From NCBI GenBank assembly GCA_030028905.1, contig JALDYZ010000003.1:124001-188000 (forward strand): a DNA stretch of 64,000 nucleotides, given 5' to 3'. Source of the DNA: Ferirhizobium litorale. Lineage in GTDB: Bacteria; Pseudomonadota; Alphaproteobacteria; Rhizobiales; Rhizobiaceae. The notes beneath the pieces were generated by a model. That model was not told the origin of the DNA. It did not search any database and saw only the letters and a list, made by a program, of their open reading frames with translations. How positions within the stretch are numbered: position 1 is the first letter of the stretch; each line of letters starts with the position of its first letter. The translations under genes were made by a program, and so were the position numbers. This document shows, one piece after another, positions 10,756 through 19,033 of this stretch.

Positions 10756-10770
10756 TGAGTGGATTAGTCA
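10756..10770. promoter_or_regulatory. IRO-box (RirA-type), copy 2
   Basis: TGA-GTGGATTAG-TCA is a second exact TGA-N9-TCA, 41 bp downstream of the first (start to start) and 38 bp before the receptor ATG. Two copies sharing TGAGTG at the 5' end in one promoter make chance unlikely and predict iron repression of the operon. Confidence 0.6.
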
Positions 10771-10807
10771 CCTTATTAAATCGCATTCGTTCAAGAGGTC
10801 TCATTTC

Positions 10808-12991
10808 ATGCCCGCACGCCTTCCTGCTCGCAATTCTCTTCTTCGCATCGCCCTTGCCGGAACATCGCTGATTGCGCTTTCCGGCATCGCACGGGCGCAG
10901 GAAGCGGCCGGTGGACAGACGGGCGAAGCAACGGTTCTCGAGGATATCGTTGTCAACAGCGGCAGCGGCGGCGTGATCCAGGCTGACGGCTATGTCGGCA
11001 TCAGCAGCGCCACCGGCGCCAAGGTCGACACACCGTTCCTGGAAACGCCGCAGTCGATTTCATCGGTCACCGAACAACAGTTGCAGGATCGCAATCCGCA
11101 AACCCTCTTGGATGCTATTGCCTATACCCCAGGCACACGTGTCGGTGCCTATGGCTTCGACCCGCGATTCGATTCCTTCTCCGTGCGCGGTTTCGATGTG
11201 ACCTACAATGGCGTGTTCCGCGACAACCTGCGCCAACCAGGCGCCGGTTCTTCGCTGTTCAAGACCGAACCCTACGGGCTTGAGGGAATCTCGATCCTGC
11301 GCGGTCCCTCGTCAGCACTCTATGGCGCTTCCGGCGCCGGCGGTATGTTCAACCTGATCAGCAAGCGGCCGACGGAAGACACCCTGCGCGAAGTCGAGAT
11401 CCAGTACGGCAGCCACCAGCGCTACCAGGGGCAATTCGACTTTTCCGGCCCCGTCAACGACACCGACCCAGTGTACTACCGACTGACCGGGCTGCTTCGC
11501 GACGCGGGCACCGAACTGGACGCCGTTCCCGACGATCGAATCTACATTGCGCCCGCCTTCACCTGGAAGCCAGATGAAGACACCCACCTGACTATACTCG
11601 GCGAGTATTCTCGTACCAAAACGGGTGGCACCGCCGCCTACTACAACGATCCTTTCACAGGCGAGGTAACGGACTTCTTCGGTGGCAATGCCGATTTCAA
11701 CGAGTCGGTCCAGAATCAGGGCCGGCTCGGCTATGAGTTTGAGCATCGGCTGAACGACACCTTTACCTTCCGTCAGAATGCGCGTGCCTCAACGCTCAAT
11801 ATCGATGCGGACTGGGCATTTGCCTATCAGCCGAACGCCGTTGATCCGATCCTTCTGGACAGCAGCGCTGGTACGTTCGACGAGCGGCTCAGCGCCTATG
11901 TCATCGACAATCAACTGGTCGGGGAATTCGATACGGGTTCGTTGCAGCACACGCTGCTGACGGGTATCGACCTAGCCAAGATCGACTACCGCGCCGTGAA
12001 CGGCTACGGCGTCTCGCCGCCGCTTGATACCAACAATCCGAACGCCCCACGGCCCGTCGGGCACATCCCGTTCCAGACCCGCGACGAGCAGGACCAGTTC
12101 CAGACGGGGATCTATATGCAGGATCAGATCCGCTACGATGCCTGGACCTTCACGCTTGGAGGACGCCAGGACTGGGTATCGACCGATACGGACAGCACCG
12201 ACTTGACCACGGGCGCACGAACCAGCACGGGACAGGACGACAGCGAATTTTCGTGGCGCGCCGGCGTCACCTATGAGACGGCATTCGGGCTAGCCCCCTA
12301 CGCGAGCTATTCGACCGCCTTTTCGCCGAACGCAGGCGTCAGCGTCGAAACAGGCACCGCCTTCAAGCCCACGACCAGCGATCAACAGGAAGTAGGCGTC
12401 AAATACATGCTCCCGAACAGCAACACCCTGCTGACTGCGGCGCTGTTCAACATTAACCAGGACAACGGACTTTACTACGAGGTCGTGGACCTCCCGACCG
12501 GCCCCGCAAATATCCAGGTTCAGCGCGGCAAGCTGCGCTCGCGCGGCTTCGAATTCGAGGCGGTAAGCAGTCTCGACAACGGCCTCTCCCTGACCGCCTC
12601 GTATTCCTACACCGCAATGAAAATCGTCGAAGGACCGGCGGGTACGGTCGGCAATGACGTATCGTCCGTCCCTCGGCACATGGCAGCGATCTGGACTGAC
12701 TACACTCTCCCGGAAGATAGCTTCGCCAATGGCTTCGGCTTCGGCGCAGGCGCCCGCTATCTCGGCAAGAGCTACGGCAACGACACCAACACGGTCGAAA
12801 ACGGTTCACGGGTGCTCTTCGACGCGGCAGTTCACTACGATTTCGCGGCGCTCGACAAGAAGTATGAGGGGCTGCGACTGCAGGTCAACGCCACCAACAT
12901 CTTCGACCGGCGCGATCCGGTGTGCTCGGCGGGCTTCTGCTACCGCGACCAGGGCCGTTCGGTGATCGGCTCGCTGCGGTACAGCTGGTAG
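10808..12991 (+). CDS. TonB-dependent ferric hydroxamate siderophore receptor
   Basis: 727 residues from the ATG at 10808 (AGAGGT site 9 bases upstream), beginning MPARLPARNSLL with a signal peptide cleaved near ARAQEA. The plug domain follows a TonB-box-like ATVLEDIVV and contains LETPQSISSVTEQQLQDR, YTPGTRVG and LRGPSSALYGASGAGGMFN, the hallmarks of FhuA/FoxA-type siderophore receptors. The rest is a beta-barrel ending in aromatic SLRYSW, the usual outer-membrane anchor. It is the first gene of an operon with fhuF and a periplasmic siderophore-binding protein, all behind two iron boxes. Ferrichrome- or ferrioxamine-type hydroxamates are the likely ligands; the exact one cannot be read from sequence. 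Confidence 0.93.
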   Translation: MPARLPARNSLLRIALAGTSLIALSGIARAQEAAGGQTGEATVLEDIVVNSGSGGVIQADGYVGISSATGAKVDTPFLETPQSISSVTEQQLQDRNPQTLLDAIAYTPGTRVGAYGFDPRFDSFSVRGFDVTYNGVFRDNLRQPGAGSSLFKTEPYGLEGISILRGPSSALYGASGAGGMFNLISKRPTEDTLREVEIQYGSHQRYQGQFDFSGPVNDTDPVYYRLTGLLRDAGTELDAVPDDRIYIAPAFTWKPDEDTHLTILGEYSRTKTGGTAAYYNDPFTGEVTDFFGGNADFNESVQNQGRLGYEFEHRLNDTFTFRQNARASTLNIDADWAFAYQPNAVDPILLDSSAGTFDERLSAYVIDNQLVGEFDTGSLQHTLLTGIDLAKIDYRAVNGYGVSPPLDTNNPNAPRPVGHIPFQTRDEQDQFQTGIYMQDQIRYDAWTFTLGGRQDWVSTDTDSTDLTTGARTSTGQDDSEFSWRAGVTYETAFGLAPYASYSTAFSPNAGVSVETGTAFKPTTSDQQEVGVKYMLPNSNTLLTAALFNINQDNGLYYEVVDLPTGPANIQVQRGKLRSRGFEFEAVSSLDNGLSLTASYSYTAMKIVEGPAGTVGNDVSSVPRHMAAIWTDYTLPEDSFANGFGFGAGARYLGKSYGNDTNTVENGSRVLFDAAVHYDFAALDKKYEGLRLQVNATNIFDRRDPVCSAGFCYRDQGRSVIGSLRYSW

Positions 12992-12996
12992 CCGCG

Positions 12997-13752
12997 ATGG
13001 GCGTCTCGACCCATCAATTGCAGAACGACGGGGAGAGGTCATCGTACCTTTCTCCGGCGTTCGCCGGCGCGCACGCCTGGTGCAACGAGAAGATGGCGCT
13101 TGCGGCAAATCTCGCCGATGCCGTTCCCCTTGCGGAATTCTTCTCCTCGGGTGCTCTAGAACGCGCGCTGTCGACTTATGCCGGAACGAAACAGGGCTGC
13201 GATCTCAGGGTCGCGGCCTCCATGTGGTCGCTCTACTATTTCTCAGCACTGGCCATTCCCTACATTCTGGCCCGCACTGTCGAGGGGCAGGTCTTGCCGA
13301 TCGATTTCGACGCGATGACCCTGTCGCTGGCGCCCGACGGACTGCCGAGCACGTTCGGCGTGCGCGACGTCGGCGTGCTGGAGGATCTGGGCGGGGGCGA
13401 CGTTTTTTCGGTCGTCGGCCCGCTCGTTGAAAAACACCTTCGGCAAATCGTCGAGCAGTTGAGGACGCGCACCGGGATCGCCCCCCGCCTCGCCTGGAAC
13501 AATGCCGCGGTCTATATCGACTACGCCCTGCGCAACAGCTGGACACCAACGGGCAACGCCACTGTCGACCAGCTTGTCGAATGTCCTCGCATACAGGACG
13601 GCGTTTCCAATCCCTTTTACGGCTGCCTGCGCTTCGAGCAGGAAGACGGCCAGACGGTCTGCCGCCGCAAGGTCTGTTGTCTCCGGTACATGATTCCCGG
13701 TATCCCGAGCTGCGGCAGCCTGTGCGCACTCCCGAACCAAAGGATGCAATGA
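12997..13752 (+). CDS. fhuF: Siderophore-iron reductase FhuF
   Basis: 251 residues starting five bases after the receptor stop. FhuF proteins reduce iron in hydroxamate siderophores in the cytoplasm using an unusual [2Fe-2S] cluster held by C-C-x10-C-x2-C at the extreme C terminus. Here the motif is CC, ten residues, then CGSLC, that is x3 rather than x2 between the last two cysteines, a small deviation from E. coli FhuF. The N-terminal half is the divergent helical FhuF domain (SLYYFSALAIPYIL). Operon position between receptor and binding protein supports the call. Confidence 0.85.
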   Translation: MGVSTHQLQNDGERSSYLSPAFAGAHAWCNEKMALAANLADAVPLAEFFSSGALERALSTYAGTKQGCDLRVAASMWSLYYFSALAIPYILARTVEGQVLPIDFDAMTLSLAPDGLPSTFGVRDVGVLEDLGGGDVFSVVGPLVEKHLRQIVEQLRTRTGIAPRLAWNNAAVYIDYALRNSWTPTGNATVDQLVECPRIQDGVSNPFYGCLRFEQEDGQTVCRRKVCCLRYMIPGIPSCGSLCALPNQRMQ

Positions 13753-13753
13753 C

Positions 13754-14899
13754 TTGATACTGACGAACACCGCTCTTCGTACACTGGCAGTCTGGTTCTT
13801 CCTGGCGACCGCCTCCATCGGCGGTGCAGCCGGCGCCATGGCCGACGATGCGCGATGGCCGCTCACCATCACCGATGCGCTCGGGCGCGAGGTGACGATC
13901 CAGAAGAAACCGGAAGCTATCCTGCTGGGCACCGGCTTCAATCTCATTGCCCTCTCGCTCATCCATCCCGACCCCGTCAGCCTGCTGGCTGGCTGGTCGG
14001 ACGACATGAAGAACTACAACACCGAAATCTACGAAAGCTTCGTCGCCAAGTTCCCGAAACTGGCGGATGTGCCGGTGATCGGCGACGGCACCGGCGACGG
14101 CCTGTCGTTCGAAACGCTCCTCTCCCTGAAGGCCGATCTCGCGATCATGGCGAACTGGCAGGCGCAGACCGAACTCGGGAAGCAGGCGATCGAACACCTC
14201 GGATCGATCGGCGTGCCGGTCGTGGTGGTCGATTTCAACGACCACGTGCTGGAAAAGACCCCCGACACGATCCGCCTGCTCGGACGAATCCTCGACAGAG
14301 ACCAACAGGCTGAAGCCTACGCCCGCTTCTACGAGGAACGGGTGCAGCGCATCCGGTCGCGTGTCGCAGCCCATCCGCAACCCGGGCCGACCGTGCTGAT
14401 GGATGCCTATCCGAATCCCGACCGGTGCTGCTACGCCTATGGCACAGGCAGTCTGGGCGAGTTCATTTCCCTGACGGGCAGCCGCAACATCGCGGGCGAC
14501 CTTCCCCGGGTGGGCGGCATGGTGAGCGACGAGTTCGTAATGGCGCAGAACCCGCAAGTCTATATCGCCACCGCTTCCCCGGGCGGCGGCCAGTACTCCG
14601 CCTTTTCCGTGGGACCGGGCGTATCGCCCGAGGAGGCACGCGATACGCTGGCAAAGGCAGTCGATACCACCGTGCTCGCCGCTCTCGATGCGGTCCGCAA
14701 TCGACGCGTCTACGGCCTGTGGAACTTCTTCAATGCCGTTCCCATCAACATCCTGGCTGCCGAAGCATTGGCCGCCTGGTTGAGGCCCGACATCTTCCCG
14801 GACATCGACCCCGCGGAAACGATGAAGGAAATCAACGATCGGTTTGCGGCTGTGCCGTTCACAGGGGCATACTGGACCGAATTGGGGCCATCGCCCTGA
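13754..14899 (+). CDS. Periplasmic Fe(3+)-hydroxamate siderophore-binding protein (FhuD/FhuP class)
   Basis: 381 residues from a TTG at 13754, immediately after the fhuF stop. A hydrophobic N-terminal signal (about 1-30, ending GAMADD) precedes a class III (BtuF/FhuD/FepB) binding fold: LTITDALGREVTIQ, LAGWSD, LLSLKADLAIM, GIGV-type VPVVVVDF, then a long backbone helix and a second lobe with GGMVSDEFVMAQNPQVYI. It should deliver the ferric siderophore to an inner-membrane permease. None is encoded here: no fhuB/fhuC follows. In Sinorhizobium meliloti hydroxamate uptake uses FhuP with the haem permease HmuUV, which would explain the gap; this is a parallel, not something seen here. Confidence 0.88.
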   Translation: MILTNTALRTLAVWFFLATASIGGAAGAMADDARWPLTITDALGREVTIQKKPEAILLGTGFNLIALSLIHPDPVSLLAGWSDDMKNYNTEIYESFVAKFPKLADVPVIGDGTGDGLSFETLLSLKADLAIMANWQAQTELGKQAIEHLGSIGVPVVVVDFNDHVLEKTPDTIRLLGRILDRDQQAEAYARFYEERVQRIRSRVAAHPQPGPTVLMDAYPNPDRCCYAYGTGSLGEFISLTGSRNIAGDLPRVGGMVSDEFVMAQNPQVYIATASPGGGQYSAFSVGPGVSPEEARDTLAKAVDTTVLAALDAVRNRRVYGLWNFFNAVPINILAAEALAAWLRPDIFPDIDPAETMKEINDRFAAVPFTGAYWTELGPSP

Positions 14900-14975
14900 C
14901 GGATATGCCTCGCCGCGTGTCAATGACTGATTTTCGTGCAGCGCCGAAATTTTGATCTTGCGAAGCCCCGGAAAC

Positions 14976-14991
14976 TGGCACTAGGTTGGCA
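14976..14991 (+). promoter_or_regulatory. Candidate sigma-54 (-24/-12) promoter for the dipeptidase-peptide transporter operon
   Basis: TGGCACTAGGTTGGCA matches the sigma-54 pattern TGGCACG-N4-TTGCW with the -24 GG and -12 GC at canonical spacing and mismatches at two other consensus positions (the base after TGGCAC, and TGGC for TTGC). It sits in the 216-bp gap between the siderophore-binding protein and the dipeptidase, about 125 bp before the start codon. No enhancer site was identified. Confidence 0.35.
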
Positions 14992-15115
14992 CCCACGAAG
15001 CGCCGGCAGCCCCGAGGGGAGAAAATATCCTCGAAGCGACCGGGGGCTTCACCCACCTCAGGGCAAGCGTCCTTCCTGGATTTCAACTCGAAATACGGAA
15101 TGCGGAATCTCTTCT

Positions 15116-16207
15116 ATGCAGCTGGTTTTTGACGGCCACAACGACGTCCTCCTCAGGCTCTGGCACAACTCGAAGACCGGCGGCGACGCTGTTGCGGAAT
15201 TCGCAGAAGGCACCACCCAGGGGCACATCGATGCGGTACGCGCCCGCAAGGGCGGATTGGCCGGTGGGCTTTGCGCCATCTACATTCCCTCCGGTGATCT
15301 TGTCCTCAAGAGGCCGGACGACAACGGCCACTATGTAACGCCACTAGCCGCGCCCCTCGACCGTCGCCCCTCGCTGGACATCGCCCTGGAAATGGCGGCA
15401 ATCGCGCTCCGCCTCGACCGCGCCGGCGCCTGGTCGCTGTGCCGCACGACCGACGAAATCCGCTCCGCCATGGATGCGGGCAAGTTCGCTGCAGTCATGC
15501 ACATGGAGGGCTGCGAGGCCATCGGTCCCGACCTCGCCGCACTCGAGACCTTTCATGCCGCGGGCCTGCGCTCGCTCGGACCTGTCTGGAGCCGCCACAA
15601 TATCTTCGGCCATGGAGTGCCCTTTGCCTATCCGATGTCACCGGACACCGGACCCGGCCTGACCGATGCCGGCTTCGAACTGGTGCGCGCTTGCAATCGT
15701 CTCGGCATCGCCATCGACCTCGCTCATATGACCGAGAAGGGTTTCTGGGACGTCGCGAAGACCACCGACCAGCCGCTGATCGTCAGCCATTCCAATGCTC
15801 ATGCCCTGACCCCCGTCGCGCGCAATCTCATCGACCGTCAGATGGATGCGGTCAAGGAGAGCGGCGGCATCGTCGGGCTCAACTACGCCGTCACCATGCT
15901 GCGGCCCGACGGCCAGGAAAACGGCGATACCCCGCTCGCAGACATGGTCCGCCACATAGACTATCTTGTCGAACGCATGGGAATCGATTGCGTGGCGCTC
16001 GGATCCGACTTCGACGGAGCGACGATTCCGGCGGAAATCGCCGACGCCGCGGGCAACCAGAAACTGGTTGCGGCCCTCAAGAGTGCCGGATACCGTGACG
16101 CCGATCTGAACAAGATCTGCCGGGAGAACTGGCTGCGGGTTCTTGCCCGCGCCTGGCATGAGAAAGAAAAGACGAACACACTCCAAACTTCCAGAAACAG
16201 GGGATAA
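15116..16207 (+). CDS. Membrane-dipeptidase family (M19) zinc dipeptidase
   Basis: 363 residues from the ATG at 15116, which begins MQLVFDGHNDVLLRLW, the usual M19 start; the frame is open upstream without family sequence. Zinc ligands of the renal dipeptidase family are visible: H8 and D10 in DGHND, the bridging Glu in MHMEGCEAI, and His residues in VSHSNAHAL; GSDFDGAT matches the conserved C-terminal Asp loop. No signal peptide or membrane anchor is present, so it is probably cytoplasmic. It lies three bases before the peptide-binding protein gene and would hydrolyse dipeptides brought in by that transporter; family members also act on D-amino-acid dipeptides. Confidence 0.9.
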   Translation: MQLVFDGHNDVLLRLWHNSKTGGDAVAEFAEGTTQGHIDAVRARKGGLAGGLCAIYIPSGDLVLKRPDDNGHYVTPLAAPLDRRPSLDIALEMAAIALRLDRAGAWSLCRTTDEIRSAMDAGKFAAVMHMEGCEAIGPDLAALETFHAAGLRSLGPVWSRHNIFGHGVPFAYPMSPDTGPGLTDAGFELVRACNRLGIAIDLAHMTEKGFWDVAKTTDQPLIVSHSNAHALTPVARNLIDRQMDAVKESGGIVGLNYAVTMLRPDGQENGDTPLADMVRHIDYLVERMGIDCVALGSDFDGATIPAEIADAAGNQKLVAALKSAGYRDADLNKICRENWLRVLARAWHEKEKTNTLQTSRNRG

Positions 16208-16209
16208 AA

Positions 16210-17853
16210 ATGAAAATGAACGGACTGAACGGACGCCTGCGCATTCTTTCGGCGAGCGCGGCCATGTCGCTGCTGCTGATGGCTGCACCGCAGGCCCTTG
16301 CCGAGACGCCGAAGGACACACTCGTCGAAGCCTTCGCGATCGATGACATCATCACCATGGATCCGGGCGAGGCATTCGAGCTTTCGACCGCCGAGATGAC
16401 CAGCAACACCTACAGCCTGTTGGTCCGCCTCGACCCGAACGACACGACCAAGGTCGTCGGCGACCTCGCCGAAAGCTGGAATGTCTCCGATGACGGCCTG
16501 ACCTACACCTTCAAGCTGAAGCCGGACATGAAGTTCGCATCGGGCAACCCGATCACCGCCGAGGACGTCGCCTATTCCTTCGAACGCGCCGTCAAGCTCG
16601 ACAAGAGCCCGGCCTTCATCCTGACCCAGTTCGGCCTGAACGGCGACAACGTCACCGAAAAGGCAAAGGCCGCTGACGCCAGCACCTTCGTGTTCACCGT
16701 CGACCAGCCCTACGCGCCGAGCTTCGTGCTGAACTGCCTGACGGCAACGGTTGCCTCGGTGGTCGACAAGCAGCTGGTGCTCGAGCATGCCAAGCCGATG
16801 ACGCCGAACGCCGAATACAAGTATGACACCGACTTCGGCAACGACTGGCTCAAAACCGGCTATGCCGGCTCCGGCGCCTTCAAGCTGCGCGAATGGCGCG
16901 CCAACGAAGTTGTCGTGCTCGAGCGCAACGACAACTTCTATGGTGAGCCCGCCAAGCTCGCCCGCGTGATCTACCGTCACATGAAGGAAAGCTCCGGCCA
17001 GCGCCTCGCGCTCGAAGCCGGCGATATCGACGTTGCCCGCAACCTCGATCCGGGCGATCTCGAGGCGGTTGCGAAGAATGCCGACCTGGCGACCACCAGC
17101 GCCGCCAAGGGCACCGTCTACTACATCAGCCTCAACCAGAAGAACGCGACACTTGCCAAGCCCGAAGTCCGCGAGGCGCTGAAGTACCTCGTTGACTACG
17201 ATGCTATCGGAGCGACCCTGATCAAGGGCATCGGCGAGATCCACCAGTCGTTCCTGCCGAAGGGCGTACTCGGCGCGCTCGACGAAAATCCCTACACCTT
17301 CGATGTCGCCAAGGCGAAGGAACTGCTGGCAAAGGCCGGACTTGCCGATGGCTTCACCGTAACCATCGATGTCCGCAACACCCAGCCGGTGTCCGGCATT
17401 GCCGAATCCTTCCAGCAGACCGTCGGCCAAGCCGGCGTAAAGCTTGAGATCATTCCGGGTGACGGCAAGCAGACTCTGACCAAGTATCGCGCCCGCAACC
17501 ACGACATGTACATCGGCCAGTGGGGCATGGACTATTTCGATCCGAACTCCAACGCCGAGACCTTTACGGCCAACCCCGACAACTCCGACGAAGGCAAGAA
17601 CAAGACCCTTGCCTGGCGCAATGCCTGGGATGTCCCGGAACTGACCGAGAAGACCAAGGCCGCTCTCCTCGAAAAGGACAGCGAGAAGCGCGCCGGCATG
17701 TACAAGGAACTGCAACAGGCGGTTCTCAAGGATGGCCCGTTCATCATCATCCACCAGCAGACCGAGGTTGCCGGACTTCGCGGCAATGTGAAGGACTTCA
17801 AGCTTGGTCCTAGCTTCGACACCAACTACGTGTCGACCATTTCGAAGGAATGA
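16210..17853 (+). CDS. Peptide ABC transporter periplasmic substrate-binding protein (family 5, DppA/OppA-like)
   Basis: 547 residues with a Sec signal peptide (MKMNGLNGRLRILSASAAMS, hydrophobic to about residue 30, cleaved after ALA). The SBP_bac_5 fold is recognisable: VGDLAESWNVSDDGLTYTFK, FASGNPITAEDVAYSFERAV, GSGAFKLREW, VREALKYLVDYDAI, and a C-terminal lobe with MYIGQWGMDYFDPN. A GGGGA site lies 5-6 bases before the ATG. It binds di- or oligopeptides for the permease encoded downstream; the co-transcribed dipeptidase favours dipeptides. A strong stem-loop right after the stop separates it from the permease genes. Confidence 0.92.
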   Translation: MKMNGLNGRLRILSASAAMSLLLMAAPQALAETPKDTLVEAFAIDDIITMDPGEAFELSTAEMTSNTYSLLVRLDPNDTTKVVGDLAESWNVSDDGLTYTFKLKPDMKFASGNPITAEDVAYSFERAVKLDKSPAFILTQFGLNGDNVTEKAKAADASTFVFTVDQPYAPSFVLNCLTATVASVVDKQLVLEHAKPMTPNAEYKYDTDFGNDWLKTGYAGSGAFKLREWRANEVVVLERNDNFYGEPAKLARVIYRHMKESSGQRLALEAGDIDVARNLDPGDLEAVAKNADLATTSAAKGTVYYISLNQKNATLAKPEVREALKYLVDYDAIGATLIKGIGEIHQSFLPKGVLGALDENPYTFDVAKAKELLAKAGLADGFTVTIDVRNTQPVSGIAESFQQTVGQAGVKLEIIPGDGKQTLTKYRARNHDMYIGQWGMDYFDPNSNAETFTANPDNSDEGKNKTLAWRNAWDVPELTEKTKAALLEKDSEKRAGMYKELQQAVLKDGPFIIIHQQTEVAGLRGNVKDFKLGPSFDTNYVSTISKE

Positions 17854-17864
17854 CGCACCCGCTT

Positions 17865-17890
17865 CCGTTGCCGGCATCTCCCGGCAACGG
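17865..17890 (+). terminator. Intercistronic stem-loop after the peptide-binding protein gene
   Basis: CCGTTGCCGG, loop CATCTC, CCGGCAACGG: a perfect 10-bp stem with a six-base loop and only a weak T-rich tail. Such hairpins between binding-protein and permease genes usually protect or attenuate the transcript so that the binding protein is made in excess. Confidence 0.65.
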
Positions 17891-17971
17891 TCGTCTTGCT
17901 CTGTTCAACGAAATCCAGCGCCATCCACGCTCTTCGGGGCGGCTGGCGTTGTGGCATAAGGGACTGATTGT

Positions 17972-19033
17972 TTGACAAGTGTTGAAACCAGCAGAGGTGC
18001 GCGGCGCTCGCGCGCCCCGGCGCTAGCGATGGGGGTCTTGCGCTTCCTCGTGACGGTGGTCACGACCTTCCTCGGGCTGCTTGCCGTCACCTTCTTCATC
18101 GGGCGCATCATCCCGATCGATCCGGTTCTGGCGGTCCTCGGCGACCGCGCCCCGACCGCTGTGGTCGAGCGTACACGCGAGGCGATGGGGCTCAACCTGC
18201 CGCTCTACCAGCAGTTCTTCATCTATGTGAAAGGCGCGCTTTCCGGCGATTTCGGTACCTCTGTGCTGACCACCAATCCGGTACTGGAAGACATCAAGCG
18301 CGTTTTTCCCGCAACGATCGAACTGGCGACGATCGGCACCATCATCGGCGCCGCACTCGGCATCCCGCTCGGCGTCCTTGCCGCCGTCAAGCGCGACAGC
18401 TTCGCCGACCAGGTCGTCCGCGTGATCGGCCTGATCGGATATTCTGTGCCGATCTTCTGGCTGGCGCTGCTCTCTCTGGTTCTCTTCTATGCGAAGCTTC
18501 GGTGGGTCGCCTATCCCGGTCGCGTCGACATCGTCTATGAATACAGCTTCACCCCGGTAACCGGTTTCTTCCTTCTCGATGCGGCCTGGCAGCGCCAGTG
18601 GGACGTGCTGTGGGACCTATTCCGCCACATCATCCTGCCGGCATCGCTGCTCGGCTACTTCTCGCTTGCCTACATCAGCCGCATGACGCGCAGCTTCATG
18701 CTCAATGAACTCAAGCAGGAGTACATCGTTGCCGCCCGCGCCAAGGGCCTGTCGGAGACCCGGATCATATGGGGGCATGCGTTGCGCAATGCCGCCGTAC
18801 CGCTGATCACCGTCATCGCGTTGTCCTATGCCGGCCTGCTCGAAGGTTCGGTACTGACGGAAACGATTTTCGCCTGGCCGGGGCTCGGCCTCTACATCAC
18901 CAATTCGCTTCAGAACGCCGACATGAACGCGGTGCTCGGCGGCACGATCGTCATCGGATCCGTCTTCATCGCCATCAATATTTTCTCCGATCTACTCTAT
19001 CGGACCCTTGACCCAAGGACGCGCGCCCGATGA
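17972..19033 (+). CDS. dppB: Peptide ABC transporter permease 1 (DppB-like)
   Basis: 353 residues from a TTG at 17972 (AGGG about 10 bases upstream); a later in-frame ATG at residue 20 is an alternative and would trim a basic Arg-rich leader. It shows the binding-protein-dependent permease fold with six predicted membrane segments, first near residues 22-45, and the EAA loop EYIVAARAKGLSETRIIWGH (about 250-270) that contacts the ATPases. The periplasmic loop after helix 1 (IIPIDPVLAVLGDRAP) is characteristic of DppB/OppB. The stop overlaps the next ATG (ATGA). Confidence 0.92.
   Translation: MTSVETSRGARRSRAPALAMGVLRFLVTVVTTFLGLLAVTFFIGRIIPIDPVLAVLGDRAPTAVVERTREAMGLNLPLYQQFFIYVKGALSGDFGTSVLTTNPVLEDIKRVFPATIELATIGTIIGAALGIPLGVLAAVKRDSFADQVVRVIGLIGYSVPIFWLALLSLVLFYAKLRWVAYPGRVDIVYEYSFTPVTGFFLLDAAWQRQWDVLWDLFRHIILPASLLGYFSLAYISRMTRSFMLNELKQEYIVAARAKGLSETRIIWGHALRNAAVPLITVIALSYAGLLEGSVLTETIFAWPGLGLYITNSLQNADMNAVLGGTIVIGSVFIAINIFSDLLYRTLDPRTRAR

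Noticed and set aside
13205-14923. Long minus-strand frame (572 codons) across fhuF and the siderophore-binding protein
   Set aside because: It is antisense to two recognisable genes and has no domain; typical of GC-rich DNA.
15961-17877. Minus-strand frame of 638 codons opposite the peptide-binding protein
   Set aside because: It is a mirror of a strongly coded gene; the product is a Val/Gly/Asp-rich string without motifs.
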